From assembly GCA_946800325.1 (NCBI GenBank), contig CAMPEJ010000006.1:682001-746000 (forward strand): a DNA stretch of 64,000 nt. Direction: 5' to 3'. Positions 30,101 through 45,383 of this stretch are shown here, piece after piece (positions within the stretch are counted from its first letter, which is position 1; the number at the start of each line of letters is the position of its first letter). The notes under the pieces are model-generated. The model searched no databases. It was given only the letters and a program-made list of their open reading frames with translations, and was not told the origin of the DNA. The DNA comes from Luzula sylvatica. Its lineage: Eukaryota; Streptophyta; Magnoliopsida; Poales; Juncaceae. The translations under genes were made by a program, and so were the position numbers.

Positions 30101-31247
30101 ATCATTTGAATCGTATCTTTTACCACATAACATTTCACCAAACTTTACAAACACTAAGAAAGTTTGTTTTTCGATTCAAAACAATCTGTTTATGCTTTGG
30201 GGATTTCAAATAACGTATTTTGAGATCATTTGAATCGTATCTTTTACCACATAACATTTCACCAAAATTTACAAACACTAAGAAAGTTTAATTTTCGATT
30301 CAAAACAATCTGTTTATGCTTTGGGGAGTTCAAATAACGTATTTGTAGATCATTCGAATCGTATCTTTTACCACATAACATTTCACCAAAATTTACAAAC
30401 ACTAAGAAAGTTTGTTTTTCGATTCAAAACAATCTGTTTATGCTTTGGGGAGTTCAAATAACGTATTTTGAGATCATTGGAATCGTATCTTTTACTACAT
30501 AACATTTCACCAAAATTTACAAACACTTAGAAAGTTTGTTTCTCGATTCAAAACAATCTGTTTATGCTTTGGGGAGTTCAAATAACGTATTTTGAGATTA
30601 TTTGAATCGTATCTTTTACTACATAACATTTCACCAAAATTTACAAACACTAAGAAAGTTTGTTTTTCGATTCAAAACAATCTGTTTCTGCTTTGGGGAG
30701 TTCAAATAATGTATTTTGAGATCATTTGAATCGTATCTTTTATCACATAACATGTCACCAAAATTTACAAAAACTAAGAAAGTTTGTTTTTCGATTCAAA
30801 ACAATCTGTTTATGCTTTGGGGATTTCAAATAACGTATTTTGAGATCATTTGAATCGTATGTTTTACTACATAACATTTCACCAAAATTTACAAACACTA
30901 AGAAAGTTTGTTTTTCGATTCAAAACAATTTGTCTATGCTTTGGGGAGTTCAAATAACATATTTTTTGATCATTCAAATCGTATCATTTACCACATAACA
31001 TTTCACCAAAATTTACAAACACTAAGAAAGTTTGTTTTTCGATTCAAAACAATCTGTTTATGCTTTGGGGAGTTCAAATAATGTATTTTGAGATCATTTG
31101 AATCGTATCTTTTACTACATAACATTTCACCAAAATTTACAAACACTAAGAAAGTTTGTTTTTCGATTCAAAACAATCTGTTTATGCTTTGGGGAGTTCA
31201 AATAACGTATATTGAGATCATTTGAATCGTATCTTTTACCACATAAC
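24180..31247. repeat. 34-monomer-spaced (4,216-bp) duplicated block
   Basis: Block A (24,180 to about 27,031) and block B (28,396 to about 31,247) pair at 4,216 bp (34 x 124). Markers are AAATCAATC at 24,722 and 28,938, TTCTTTGGGG at 25,481 and 29,697, ACAGAAC at 25,661 and 29,877, ATTATTTG at 26,381 and 30,597, and ACATATTTTTTG at 26,741 and 30,957. The 11 monomers between the blocks are explained by the local 11-mer duplication. Block B reappears 8,680 bp further on. Confidence 0.85.
25792..28519. repeat. 11-monomer (1,364-bp) exact tandem duplication
   Basis: Copies 25,792-27,155 and 27,156-28,519 abut. Rare markers pair at 1,364 bp: CCGCAT at 26,155 and 27,519, ACATATTTTTTG at 26,741 and 28,105, TTCAGA at 26,951 and 28,315. 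CCGCAT and TTCAGA appear to occur only in these two copies, so this looks like one of the youngest events in the array. Confidence 0.88.
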
Positions 31248-34200
31248 ATTTCACCAAAATTTACAAACACAAAGAAAGTTTGTTTTTCGATTCAAAACAA
31301 TCTGTTTATGCTTTGGGGAGTTCAAATAACGTATTTTGAGATCATTTGAATCGTATCTTTTACCACATAACATTTCACCAAAATTTACAAACACTAAGAA
31401 AGTTTGTTTTTCGATTCAAAACAATCTGTTTATGCTTTGGGGAGTTCAAATAACGTATTTTGAGATCATTGGAATCGTATCTTTTACTACATAACATTTC
31501 ACCAAAATTTACAACCACTAAGAAAGTTTGTTTTTCGATTCAAAACAATCTGTTTATGCTTTGGGGAGTTCAAATAACTTATTTTGAGATCATTTGAATC
31601 GTATCTTTTACCACATAACATTTCACCAAACTTTACAAACACTAAGAAAGTTTGTTTTTCGATTCAAAACAATCTGTTTATGCTTTGGGGATTTCAAATA
31701 ACGTATTTTGAGATCATTTGAATCGTATCTTTTACCACATAACATTTCACCAAAATTTACAAACACTAAGAAAGTTTAATTTTCGATTCAAAACAATCTG
31801 TTTATGCTTTGGGGAGTTCAAATAACGTATTTTGAGATCATTTGAATCGTATCTTGTACTACATAACATTTCACCAAAATTTACAAACACTAAGAAAGTT
31901 TGTTTTTCGATTCAAAACAATCTGTTTCTGCTTTGGGGAGTTCAAATAATGTATTTTGAGATCATTTGAATCGTATCTTTTACCACATAACATTTCACCA
32001 AAATTTACAAACACTAAGAAAGTTTGTTTTTCGATTCAAAACAATCTGTTTATGCTTTGGGGATTTCAAATAACGTATTTTGAGATCATTTGAATCGTAT
32101 CTTTTACCACATAACATTTCACCAAAATTTACAAACACTAAGAAAGTTTGTTTTTCGATTCAAAACAATCTGTTTCTGCTTTGGGGAGTTCAAATAATGT
32201 ATTTTGAGATCATTTGAATCGTATCTTTTATCACATAACATTTCACCAAAATTTACAAAAACTAAGAAAGTTTGTTTTTCGATTCAAAACAATCTGTTTA
32301 TGCTTTGGGGATTTCAAATAACGAATTTTGAGATCATTTGAATCGTATGTTTTACTACATAACATTTCACCAAAATTTACAAACACTAAGAAAGTTTGTT
32401 TTTCGATTCAAAACAATTTGTCTATGCTTTGGGGAGTGCAAATAACATTTTTTTAGATCATTCAAATCGTATCTTTTACCACATAACATTTCACCAAAAT
32501 TTACAAACACTAAGAAAGTTTGTTTTTCGATTCAAAACAATCTGTTTATATTTTGGGGAGTTCAAATAACGTATTTTGAGATCATTTGAATCGTATGTTT
32601 TACTACATAACATTTCACCAAAATTTACAAACACTAAGAAAGTTTGTTTTTCGATTCAAAACAATTTGTCTATGCTTTGGGGAGTGCAAATAACATTTTT
32701 TTAGATCATTCAAATCGTATCTTTTAACACATAACATTTCACCAAAATTTACAAACACTAAGAAAGTTTGTTTTTCGATTCAAAACAATCTGTTTATGCT
32801 TTGGGGAGTTCAAATAACGTATTTTGAGATCATTTGAATCGTATCTTTTACTACATAACATTTCACCAAAATTTACAAACACTAAGAAAGTTTGTTTTTC
32901 GATTCAAAACAATCTGTTTATGCTTTGGGGAGTTCAAATAACGTATATTGAGATCATTTGAATCGTATCTTTTACCACATAACATTTCACCAAAATTTAC
33001 AAACACTAAGAAAGTTTGTTTTTCGATTCAAAACAATCTGTTTATGCTTTGGGGAGTTCAAATAACGTATTTTGAGATCATTTGAATCGTATCTTTTACC
33101 ACATAACATTTCACCAAAATTTACAAACACTAAGAAAGTTTGTTTTTCGATTCAAAACAATCTGTTTATGCTTTGGGGAGTTCAAATAACGTATTTTGAG
33201 ATCATTGGAATCGTATCTTTTACTACATAACATTTCACCAAAATTTATAAACACTAAGAAAGTTTGTTTTTCGATTCAAAACAATCTGTTTATGCTTTGG
33301 GGAGTTCAAATAACTTATTTTGAGATCATTTGAATCGTATCTTTTACCACATAACATTTCACCAAACTTTACAAACACTAAGAAAGTTTGTTTTTCGATT
33401 CAAAACAATCTGTTTATGCTTTGGGGATTTCAAATAACGTATTTTGAGATCATTTGAATCGTATCTTTTACCACATAACATTTCACCAAAATTTACAAAC
33501 ACTAAGAAAGTTTGTTTTTCGATTCAAAACAATCTGTTTATGCTTTGGGGAGTTCAAATAACGTATTTTGAGATCATTTGAATCGTATCTTTTACCACAT
33601 AACATTTCACCAAAATTTACAAACACTAAGATAGTTTGTTTTTCGATTCAAAACAATCTGTTTATGCTTTGGGGAGTTCAAATAACGTATTTTGAGATCA
33701 TTTGAATCGTATCTTTTACCACATAACATTTCACCAAAATTTACAAACACTAAGAAAGTTTAATTTTCGATTCAAAACAATCTGTTTATGCTTTGGGGAG
33801 TTCAAATAACGTATTTGTAGATCATTCGAATCGTATCTTTTACCACATAACATTTCACCAAAATTTACAAACACTAAGAAAGTTTGTTTTTCGATTCAAA
33901 ACAATCTGTTTATGCTTTGGGGAGTTCAAATAACGTATTTTGAGATCATTGGAATCGTATCTTTTACTACATAACATTTCACCAAAATTTACAAACACTA
34001 AAAAAGTTTGTTTTTCGATTCAAAACAATCTGTTTATGCTTTGGGGAGTTCAAATAACGTATTTTGAGATCATTTGAATCGTATCTTTTACTACATAACA
34101 TTTCACCAAAATTTACAAATACTAAGAAAGTTTGTTTTTCGATTCAAAACAATCTGTTTCTACTTTGGGGAGTTCAAATAATGTATTTTGAGATCATTTG

Positions 34201-37200
34201 AATCGTATCTTTTATCACATAACATTTCACCAAAATTTACAAACACTAAGAAAGTTTGTTTTTCGATTCAAAACAATCTGTTTATGCTTTGGGGAGTTCA
34301 AATAACGTATTTTGAGATCATTTGAATCGTATCTTTTACTACATAACATTTCACAAAAATTTACAAACACTAAGAAAGTTTGTTTTTCGATTCAAAACAA
34401 TCTGTTTATGCTTTGGGGAGTTCAAATAACTTATTTTGAGATCATTTGAATCGTATCTTTTACCACATAACATTTCACCAAACTTTACAAACACTAAGAA
34501 AGTTTGTTTTTCGATTCAAAACAATCTGTTTATGCTTTGGGGATTTCAAATAACGTATTTTGAGATCATTTGAATCGTATCTTTTACCACATAACATTTC
34601 ACCAAAATTTACAAACACTAAGAAAGTTTGTTTTTCGATTCAAAACAATCTGTTTATGCTTTGGGGAGTTCAAATAACGTATTTTGAGATCATTTGAATC
34701 GTATCTTTTACCACATAACATTTCACCAAAATTTACAAACACTAAGATAGTTTGTTTTTCGATTCAAAACAATCTGTTTATGCTTTGGGGAGTTCAAATA
34801 ACGTATTTTGAGATCATTGGAATCGTATCTTTTACTACATAACATTTCACCAAAATTTACAAACACTAAGAAAGTTTGTTTTTCGATTCAAAACAATCTG
34901 TTTATGCTTTGGGGAGTTCAAATAACTTATTTTGAGATCATTTGAATCGTATCTTTTACCACATAACATTTCACCAAACTTTACAAACACTAAGAAAGTT
35001 TGTTTTTCGATTCAAAACAATCTGTTTATGCTTTGGGGATTTCAAATAACGTATTTTGAGATCATTTGAATCGTATCTTTTACCACATAACATTTCACCA
35101 AAATTTACAAACACTAAGAAAGTTTAATTTTCGATTCAAAACAATCTGTTTATGCTTTGGGGAGTTCAAATAACGTATTTGTAGATCATTCGAATCGTAT
35201 CTTTTACCACATAACATTTCACCAAAATTTACAAACACTAAGAAAGTTTGTTTTTCGATTCAAAACAATCTGTTTATGCTTTGGGGAGTTCAAATAACGT
35301 ATTTTGAGATCATTGGAATCGTATCTTTTACTACATAACATTTCACCAAAATTTACAAACACTAAGAAAGTTTAATTTTCGATTCAAAACAATCTGTTTA
35401 TGCTTTGGGGAGTTCAAATAACGTATTTGTAGATCATTCGAATCGTATCTTTTACCACATAACATTTCACCAAAATTTACAAACACTAAGAAAGTTTGTT
35501 TTTCGATTCAAAACAATCTGTTTAAGCTTTGGGGAGTTCAAATAACGTATTTTGAGATCATTGGAATCGTATCTTTTACTACATAACATTTCACCAAAAT
35601 TTACAAACACTTAGAAAGTTTGTTTTTCGATTCAAAACAATCTGTTTATCCTTTGGGGAGTTCAAATAACGTATTTTGAGATCATTTGAATCGTATCTTT
35701 TACTACATAACATTTCACCAAAATTTACAAACACTAAGAAAGTTTGTTTTTCGATTCAAAACAATCTGTTTATTCTTTGGGGAGTTCAAATAACGTATAT
35801 TGAGATCATTTGAATCGTATCTTTTACCACATAACATTTCACCAAAATTTACAAACACTAAGAAAGTTTGTTTTTCGATTCAAAACAATCTGTTTATGCT
35901 TTGGGGAGTTCAAATAACGTATTTTGAGATCATTTGAATCGTATCTTTTACCACATAACATTTCACCAAAATTTACAAACACTAAGATAGTTTGTTTTTC
36001 GATTCAAAACAATCTGTTTATGCTTTGGGGAGTTCAAATAACGTATTTTGAGATCATTGGAATCGTATCTTTTACTACATAACATTTCACCAAAATTTAC
36101 AAACACTAAGAAAGTTTGTTTTTCGATTCAAAACAATCTGTTTATGCTTTGGGGAGTTCAAATAACTTATTTTGAGATCATTTGAATCGTATCTTTTACC
36201 ACATAACAGTTCACCAAACTTTACAAACACTAAGAAAGTTTGTTTTTCGATTCAAAACAATCTGTTTATGCTTTGGGGATTTCAAATAACGTATTTTGAG
36301 ATCATTTGAATCGTATCTTTTACCACATAACATTTCACCAAAATTTACAAACACTAAGAAAGTTTAATTTTCGATTCAAAACAATCTGTTTATGCTTTGG
36401 GGAGTTCAAATAACGTATTTGTAGATCATTCGAATCGTATCTTTTACCACATAACATTTCACCAAAATTTACAAACACTAAGAAAGTTTGTTTTTCGATT
36501 CAAAACAATCTGTTTATGCTTTGGGGAGTTCAAATAACGTATTTTGAGATCATTGGAATCGTATCTTTTACTACATAACATTTCACCAAAATTTACAAAC
36601 ACTAAAAAAGTTTGTTTTTCGATTCAAAACAATCTGTTTATGCTTTGGGGAGTTCAAATAACGTATTTTGAGATCATTTGAATCGTATCTTTTACTACAT
36701 AACATTTCACCAAAATTTACAAACACTAAGAAAGTTTGTTTTTCGATTCAAAACAATCTGTTTCTACTTTGGGGAGTTCAAATAATGTATTTTGAGATCA
36801 TTTGAATCGTATCTTTTATCACATAACATTTCACCAAAATTTACAAACACTAAGAAAGTTTGTTTTTCGATTCAAAACAATCTGTTTATGCTTTGGGGAG
36901 TTCAAATAACGTATTTTGAGATCATTTGAATCGTATCTTTTACTACATAACATTTCACCAAAATTTACAAACACTAAGAAAGTTTGTTTTTCGATTCAAA
37001 ACAATCTGTTTATGCTTTGGGGAGTTCAAATAACTTATTTTGAGATCATTTGAATCGTATCTTTTACCACATAACATTTCACCAAACTTTACAAACACTA
37101 AGAAAGTTTGTTTTTCGATTCAAAACAATCTGTTTATGCTTTGGGGATTTCAAATAACGTATTTTGAGATCATTTGAATCGTATCTTTTACCACATAACA

Positions 37201-40200
37201 TTTCACCAAAATTTACAAACACTAAGAAAGTTTGTTTTTCGATTCAAAACAATCTGTTTATGCTTTGGGGAGTTCAAATAACGTATTTTGAGATCATTTG
37301 AATCGTATCTTTTACCACATAACATTTCACCAAAATTTACAAACACTAAGATAGTTTGTTTTTCGATTCAAAACAATCTGTTTATGCTTTGGGGAGTTCA
37401 AATAACGTGTTTTGAGATCATTGGAATCGTATCTTTTACTACATAACATTTCACCAAAATTTACAAACACTAAGAAAGTTTGTTTTTCGATTCAAAACAA
37501 TCTGTTTATGCTTTGGGGAGTTCAAATAACTTATTTTGAGATCATTTGAATCGTATCTTTTACCACATAACATTTCACCAAACTTTACAAACACTAAGAA
37601 AGTTTGTTTTTCGATTCAAAACAATCTGTTTATGCTTTGGGGATTTCAAATAACGTATTTTGAGATCATTTGAATCGTATCTTTTACCACATAACATTTC
37701 ACCAAAATTTACAAACACTAAGAAAGTTTAATTTTCGATTCAAAACAATCTGTTTATGCTTTGGGGAGTTCAAATAACGTATTTGTAGCTCATTCGAATC
37801 GTATCTTTTACCACATAACATTTCACCAAAATTTACAAACACTAAGAAAGTTTGTTTTTCGATTCAAAACAATCTGTTTATGCTTTGGGGAGTTCAAATA
37901 ACGTATTTTGAGATCATTGGAATCGTATCTTTTACTACATAACATTTCACCAAAATTTACAAACACTAAGAAAGTTTAATTTACGATTCAAAACAATCTG
38001 TTTATGCTTTGGGGAGTTCAAATAACGTATTTGTAGATCATTCGAATCGTATCTTTTACCACATAACATTTCACCAAAATTTACAAACACTAAGAAAGTT
38101 TGTTTTTCGATTCAAAACAATCTGTTTATGCTTTGGGGAGTTCAAATAACGTATTTTGAGATCATTGGAATCGTATCTTTTACTACATAACATTTCACCA
38201 AAATTTACAAACACTTAGAAAGTTTGTTTTTCGATTCAAAACAATCTGTTTATGCTTTGGGGAGTTCAAATAACGTATTTTGAGATCATTTGAATCGTAT
38301 CTTTTACTACATAACATTTCACCAAAATTTACAAACACTAAGAAAGTTTGTTTTTCGATTCAAAACAATCTGTTTATTCTTTGGGGAGTTCAAATAACGT
38401 ATATTGAGATCATTTGAATCGTATCTTTTACCACATAACATTTCACCAAAATTTACAAACACTAAGAAAGTTTGTTTTTCGATTCAAAACAATCTGTTTA
38501 TGCTTTGGGGAGTTCAAATAACGTATTTTGAGATCATTTGAATCGTATCTTTTACCACATAACATTTCACCAAAATTTACAAACACTAAGATAGTTTGTT
38601 TTTCGATTCAAAACAATCTGTTTATGCTTTGGGGAGTTCAAATAACGTATTTTGAGATCATTGGAATCGTATCTTTTACTACATAACATTTCACCAAAAT
38701 TTACAAACACTAAGAAAGTTTGTTTTTCGATTCAAAACAATCTGTTTATGCTTTGGGGAGTTCAAATAACTTATTTTGAGATCATTTGAATCGTATCTTT
38801 TACCACATAACATTTCACCAAACTTTACAAACACTAAGAAAGTTTGTTTTTCGATTCAAAACAATCTGTTTATGCTTTGGGGATTTCAAATAACGTATTT
38901 TGAGATCATTTGAATCGTATCTTTTACCACATAACATTTCACCAAAATTTACAAACACTAAGAAAGTTTAATTTTCGATTCAAAACAATCTGTTTATGCT
39001 TTGGGGAGTTCAAATAACGTATTTGTAGATCATTCGAATCGTATCTTTTACCACATAACATTTCACCAAAATTTACAAACACTAAGAAAGTTTGTTTTTC
39101 GATTCAAAACAATCTGTTTATGCTTTGGGGAGTTCAAATAACGTATTTTGAGATCATTGGAATCGTATCTTTTACTACATAACATTTCACCAAAATTTAC
39201 AAACACTTAGAAAGTTTGTTTTTCGATTCAAAACAATCTGTTTATGCTTTGGGGAGTTCAAATAACGTATTTTGAGATTATTTGAATCGTATCTTTTACT
39301 ACATAACATTTCACCAAAATTTACAAACACTAAGAAAGTTTGTTTTTCGATTCAAAACAATCTGTTTCTGCTTTGGGGAGTTCAAATAATGTATTTTGAG
39401 ATCATTTGAATCGTATCTTTTATCACATAACATGTCACCAAAATTTACAAAAACTAAGAAAGTTTGTTTTTCGATTCAAAACAATCTGTTTATGCTTTGG
39501 GGATTTCAAATAACGTATTTTGAGATCATTTGAATCGTATGTTTTACTACATAACATTTCACCAAAATTTACAAACACTAAGAAAGTTTGTTTTTCGATT
39601 CAAAACAATTTGTCTATGCTTTGGGGAGTTCAAATAACATATTTTTTGATCATTCAAATCGTATCATTTACCACATAACATTTCACCAAAATTTACAAAC
39701 ACTAAGAAAGTTTGTTTTTCGATTCAAAACAATCTGTTTATGCTTTGGGGAGTTCAAATAATGTATTTTGAGATCATTTGAATCGTATCTTTTACTACAT
39801 AACATTTCACCAAAATTTACAAACACTAAGAAAGTTTGTTTTTCGATTCAAAACAATCTGTTTATGCTTTGGGGAGTTCAAATAACGTATATTGAGATCA
39901 TTTGAATCGTATCTTTTACCACATAACATTTCACCAAAATTTACAAACACAAAGAAAGTTTGTTTTTCGATTCAAAACAATCTGTTTATGCTTTGGGGAG
40001 TTCAAATAACGTATTTTGAGATCATTTGAATCGTATCTTTTACCACATAACATTTCACCAAAATTTACAAACACTAAGAAAGTTTGTTTTTCGATTCAAA
40101 ACAATCTGTTTATGCTTTGGGGAGTTCAAATAACGTATTTTGAGATCATTGGAATCGTATCTTTTACTACATAACATTTCACCAAAATTTACAAACACTA

Positions 40201-40485
40201 AGAAAGTTTGTTTTTCGATTCAAAACAATCTGTTTATGCTTTGGGGAGTTCAAATAACTTATTTTGAGATCATTTGAATCGTATCTTTTACCACATAACA
40301 TTTCACCAAACTTTACAAACACTAAGAAAGTTTGTTTTTCGATTCAAAACAATCTGTTTATGCTTTGGGGATTTCAAATAACGTATTTTGAGATCATTTG
40401 AATCGTATCTTTTACCACATAACATTTCACCAAAATTTACAAACACTAAGAAAGTTTAATTTTCGATTCAAAACAATCTGTTTAT
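28396..40485. repeat. 70-monomer-spaced (8,680-bp) duplicated block
   Basis: Block 28,396 to about 31,805 recurs at 37,076 to about 40,485, offset 8,680 bp (70 x 124). Markers are TAAGATAG at 28,667 and 37,347, TTCTTTGGGG at 29,697 and 38,377, ACATATTTTTTG at 30,957 and 39,637, and the CACAAAG change near 31,271 and 39,951. Together with block A at 24,180, the same roughly 3-kb segment is present at least three times in 16 kb. Confidence 0.83.
33728..38935. repeat. 21-monomer (2,604-bp) tandem duplication
   Basis: Copies 33,728-36,331 and 36,332-38,935. Markers pair at 2,604 bp: AGTTTAAT at 33,757 and 36,361, ACTAAAAAAG at 33,997 and 36,601, CTACTTTGGGG at 34,160 and 36,764, TTCTTTGGGG at 35,773 and 38,377. 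The TTCTTTGGGG marker appears once more at 41,105, 22 monomers on, so the segment has been copied again with one extra monomer. Confidence 0.85.
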
Positions 40486-42159
40486 GCTTTGGGGAGTTCA
40501 AATAACGTATTTGTAGATCATTCGAATCGTATCTTTTACCACATAACATTTCACCAAAATTTACAAACACTAAGAAAGTTTGTTTTTCGATTCAAAACAA
40601 TCTGTTTATGCTTTGGGGAGTTCAAATAACGTATTTTGAGATCATTGGAATCGTATCTTTTACTACATAACATTTCACCAAAATTTACAAACACTAAGAA
40701 AGTTTAATTTTCGATTCAAAACAATCTGTTTATGCTTTGGGGAGTTCAAATAACGTATTTGTAGATCATTCGAATCGTATCTTTTACCACATAACATTTC
40801 ACCAAAATTTACAAACACTAAGAAAGTTTGTTTTTCGATTCAAAACAATATGTTTATGCTTTGGGGAGTTCAAATAACGTATTTTGAGATCATTGGAATC
40901 GTATCTTTTACTACATAACATTTCACCAAAATTTACAAACACTTAGAAAGTTTGTTTTTCGATTCAAAACAATCTGTTTATGCTTTGGGGAGTTCAAATA
41001 ACGTATTTTGAGATCATTTCAATCGTATCTTTTACTACATAACATTTCACCAAAATTTACAAACACTAAGAAAGTTTGTTTTTCGATTCAAAACAATCTG
41101 TTTATTCTTTGGGGAGTTCAAATAACGTATATTGAGATCATTTGAATCGTATCTTTTACCACATAACATTTCACCAAAATTTACAAACACTAAGAAAGTT
41201 TGTTTTTCGATTCAAAACAATCTGTTTATGCTTTGGGGAGTTCAAATAACGTATTTTGAGATCATTTGAATCGTATCTTTTACCACATAACATTTCACCA
41301 AAATTTACAAACACTAAGATAGTTTGTTTTTCGATTCAAAACAATCTGTTTATGCTTTGGGGAGTTCAAATAACGTATTTTGAGATCATTGGAATCGTAT
41401 CTTTTACTACATAACATTTCACCAAAATTTACAAACACTAAGAAAGTTTGTTTTTCGATTCAAAACAATCTATTTATGCTTTGGGGAGTTCAAATAACTT
41501 ATTTTGAGATCATTTGAATCGTATCTTTTACCACATAACATTTCACCAAACTTTACAAACACTAAGAAAGTTTGTTTTTCGATTCAAAACAATCTGTTTA
41601 TGCTTTGGGGATTTCAAATAACGTATTTTGAGATCATTTGAATCGTATCTTTTACCACATAACATTTCACCAAAATTTACAAACACTAAGAAAGTTTAAT
41701 TTTCGATTCAAAACAATCTGTTTATGCTTTGGGGAGTTCAAATAAAGTATTTGTAGATCATTCGAATCGTATCTTTTACCACATAACATTTCACCAAAAT
41801 TTACAAACACTAAGAAAGTTTGTTTTTCGATTCAAAACAATCTGTTTATGCTTTGGGGAGTTCAAATAACGTATTTTGAGATCATTGGAATCGTATCTTT
41901 TACTACATAACATTTCACCAAAATTTACAAACACTAAGAAAGTTTGTTTTTCGATTCAAAACAATCTGTTTATGCTTTGGGGAGTTCAAATAACGTATTT
42001 TGAGATCATTTGAATCGTATCTTTTACTACATAACATTTCACCAAAATTTACAAACACTAAGAAAGTTTGTTTTTCGATTCAAAACAATCTGTTTCTGCT
42101 TTGGGGAGTTCAAATAATGTATTTTGAGATCATTTGAATCGTATCTTTTACCACATAAC

Positions 42160-45100
42160 ATTTCACCAAAATTTACAAACACTAAGAAAGTTTGTTTTTC
42201 GATTCAAAACAATCTGTTTATGCTTTGGGGATTTCAAATAACGTATTTTGACATCATTTGAATCGTATCTTTTACTACATAACAGTTCCCCAAAATTTAC
42301 AAACACTAAGAAAGTTTGTTTTTCGATTCAAAACAATCTGTTTAAGCTTTGGGGATTTCAAATAACGTATTTTGAGATCATTTGAATCGTATCTTTTACC
42401 ACATAACATTTCACCAAAATTTACAAACACTAAGAAAGTTTAATTTTCGATTCAAAACAATCTGTTTATGCTTTGGGGAGTTCAAATAACGTATTTTGAG
42501 ATCATTTGAATCGTATCTTTTACTACATAACATTTCACCAAAATTTACAAACACTAAGAAAGTTTGTTTTTCGAATCAAAACAATTTGTTTATGCTTTGG
42601 GGAGTTCAAATAACATATTTGTAGATCATTCGAATCGTATCTTTTACCACATAACATTTCACCAAAATTTACAAACACTAAGAAAGTTTGTTTTTCGATT
42701 CAAAACAATCTGTTTGTGCTTTGGGGAGTTCAAATAACGTATTTTGAGATCATTTGAATCGTATCTTTTACTACATAACATTTCACCAAAATTTACAAAC
42801 ACTAAGAAAGTTTGTTTTTCGATTCAAAACAATCTGTTTCTGCTTTGGGGAGTTCAAATAATGTATTTTGAGATCATTTGAATCGTATCTTTTACCACAT
42901 AACATTTGACCAAAATTTACAAAAACTAAGAAAGTTTGTTTTTCGATTCAAAACAATCTGTTTATGCTTTGGGGAGTTCAAATAACGTATTTTGAGATCA
43001 TTGGAATCGTATCTTTTACCACATAACATTTCACAAAAATTTACAAACACTAAGAAAGTTTGTTTTTCGATTCAAAACAATTTGTTTATGCTTTGGGGAG
43101 TTCAAATAACGTATTTAGAGATCATTTGAATCGTATCTTTTACCACATAACATTTCACCAAAATTTACAAACACTAAGAAAGTTTGTTTTTCGATTCAAA
43201 ACAATTTGTTTATGCTTTGGGGAGTTCAAATAACGTATTTTGAGATCATTTGAATCGTATGTTTTACTACATAACATTTCACCAAAATTTACAAACACTA
43301 AGAAAGTTTGTTTTTCGATTCAAAACAATTTGTCTATGCTTTGGGGAGTGCAAATAACATTTTTTTAGATCATTCAAATCGTATCTTTTACCACATAACA
43401 TTTCACCAAAATTTACACACACTAAGAAAGTTTGTTTTTCGATTCAAAACAATATGTTTATGCTTTGGGGAGTTCAAATAACGTATTTTGAGATCATTTG
43501 AATCGTATCTTTTACTACATAACATTTCACCAAAATTTACAAACACTAAGAAAGTTTGTTTTTCGATTCAAAACAATCTGTTTATGCTTTGGGGAGTTCA
43601 AATAACGTATATTGAGATCATTTGAATCGTATCTTTTACCACATAACATTTCACCAAAATTTAGAAACACTAAGAAAGTTTGTTTTTCGATTCAAAACAA
43701 TCTGTTTATGCTTTGGGGAGTTCAAATAACGTATTTTGAGATCATTTGAATCGTATCTTTTACCACATAACATTTCACCAAAATTTACAAACACTAAGAA
43801 AGTTTGTTTTTCGATTCAAAACAATCTGTTTATGCTTTGGGGATTTCAAATAACGTATTTTGAGATCATTTGAATCGTATCTTTTACTACATAACAGTTC
43901 CCCAAAATTTACAAACACTAAGAAAGTTTGTTTTTCGATTCAAAACAATCTGTTTAAGCTTTGGGGATTTCAAATAACGTATTTTGAGATCATTTGAATC
44001 GTATCTTTTACCACATAACATTTCACCAAAATTTACAAACACTAAGAAAGTTTAATTTTCGATTCAAAACAATCTGTTTATGCTTTGGGGAGTTCAAATA
44101 ACGTATTTTGAGATCATTTGAATCGTATCTTTTACTACATAACATTTCACCAAAATTTACAAACACTAAGAAAGTTTGTTTTTCGAATCAAAACAATTTG
44201 TTTATGCTTTGGGGAGTTCAAATAACATATTTGTAGATCATTCGAATCGTATCTTTTACCACATAACATTTCACCAAAATTTACAAACACTAAGAAAGTT
44301 TGTTTTTCGATTCAAAACAATCTGTTTGTGCTTTGGGGAGTTCAAATAACGTATTTTGAGATCATTTGAATCGTATCTTTTACTACATAACATTTCACCA
44401 AAATTTACAAACACTAAGAAAGTTTGTTTTTCGATTCAAAACAATCTGTTTCTGCTTTGGGGAGTTCAAATAATGTATTTTGAGATCATTTGAATCGTAT
44501 CTTTTACCACATAACATTTGACCAAAATTTACAAAAACTAAGAAAGTTTGTTTTTCGATTCAAAACAATCTGTTTATGCTTTGGGGAGTTCAAATAACGT
44601 ATTTTGAGATCATTGGAATCGTATCTTTTACCACATAACATTTCACAAAAATTTACAAACACTAAGAAAGTTTGTTTTTCGATTCAAAACAATTTGTTTA
44701 TGCTTTGGGGAGTTCAAATAACGTATTTAGAGATCATTTGAATCGTATCTTTTACCACATAACATTTCACCAAAATTTACAAACACTAAGAAAGTTTGTT
44801 TTTCGATTCAAAACAATTTGTTTATGCTTTGGGGAGTTCAAATAACGTATTTTGAGATCATTTGAATCGTATGTTTTACTACATAACATTTCACCAAAAT
44901 TTACAAACACTAAGAAAGTTTGTTTTTCGATTCAAAACAATTTGTCTATGCTTTGGGGAGTGCAAATAACATTTTTTTAGATCATTCAAATCGTATCTTT
45001 TACCACATAACATTTCACCAAAATTTACAAACACTAAGAAAGTTTGTTTTTCGATTCAAAACAATCTGTTTATGCTTTGGGTAGTTCAAATAACGTATTT

Positions 45101-45383
45101 TGAGATCATTTGAATCGTATCTTTTACTACATAACATTTCACCAAAATTTACAAACACTAAGAAAGTTTGTTTTTCGATTCAAAACAATCTGTTTATGCT
45201 TTGGGGAGTTCAAATAACGTATATTGAGATCATTGGAATCGTATCTTTTACCACATAACATTTCACCAAAATTTAGAAACACTAAGAAAGTTTGTTTTTC
45301 GATTCAAAACAATCTGTTTATGCTTTGGGGAGTTCAAATAACGTATTTTGAGATCATTTGAATCGTATCTTTTACCACATAAC
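42160..45383. repeat. 13-monomer (1,612-bp) tandem duplication
   Basis: Copies 42,160-43,771 and 43,772-45,383. Rare markers pair at 1,612 bp: CAGTTCCCC at 42,283 and 43,895, CGAATCAAAAC near 42,571 and 44,183, TGTTTGTGC near 42,710 and 44,322, TTTGACC at 42,905 and 44,517. The TTTGACC marker then recurs 1,364 bp (11 monomers) further on, at 45,881, as part of a third, shortened copy extending to about 46.7 kb. Confidence 0.85.
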
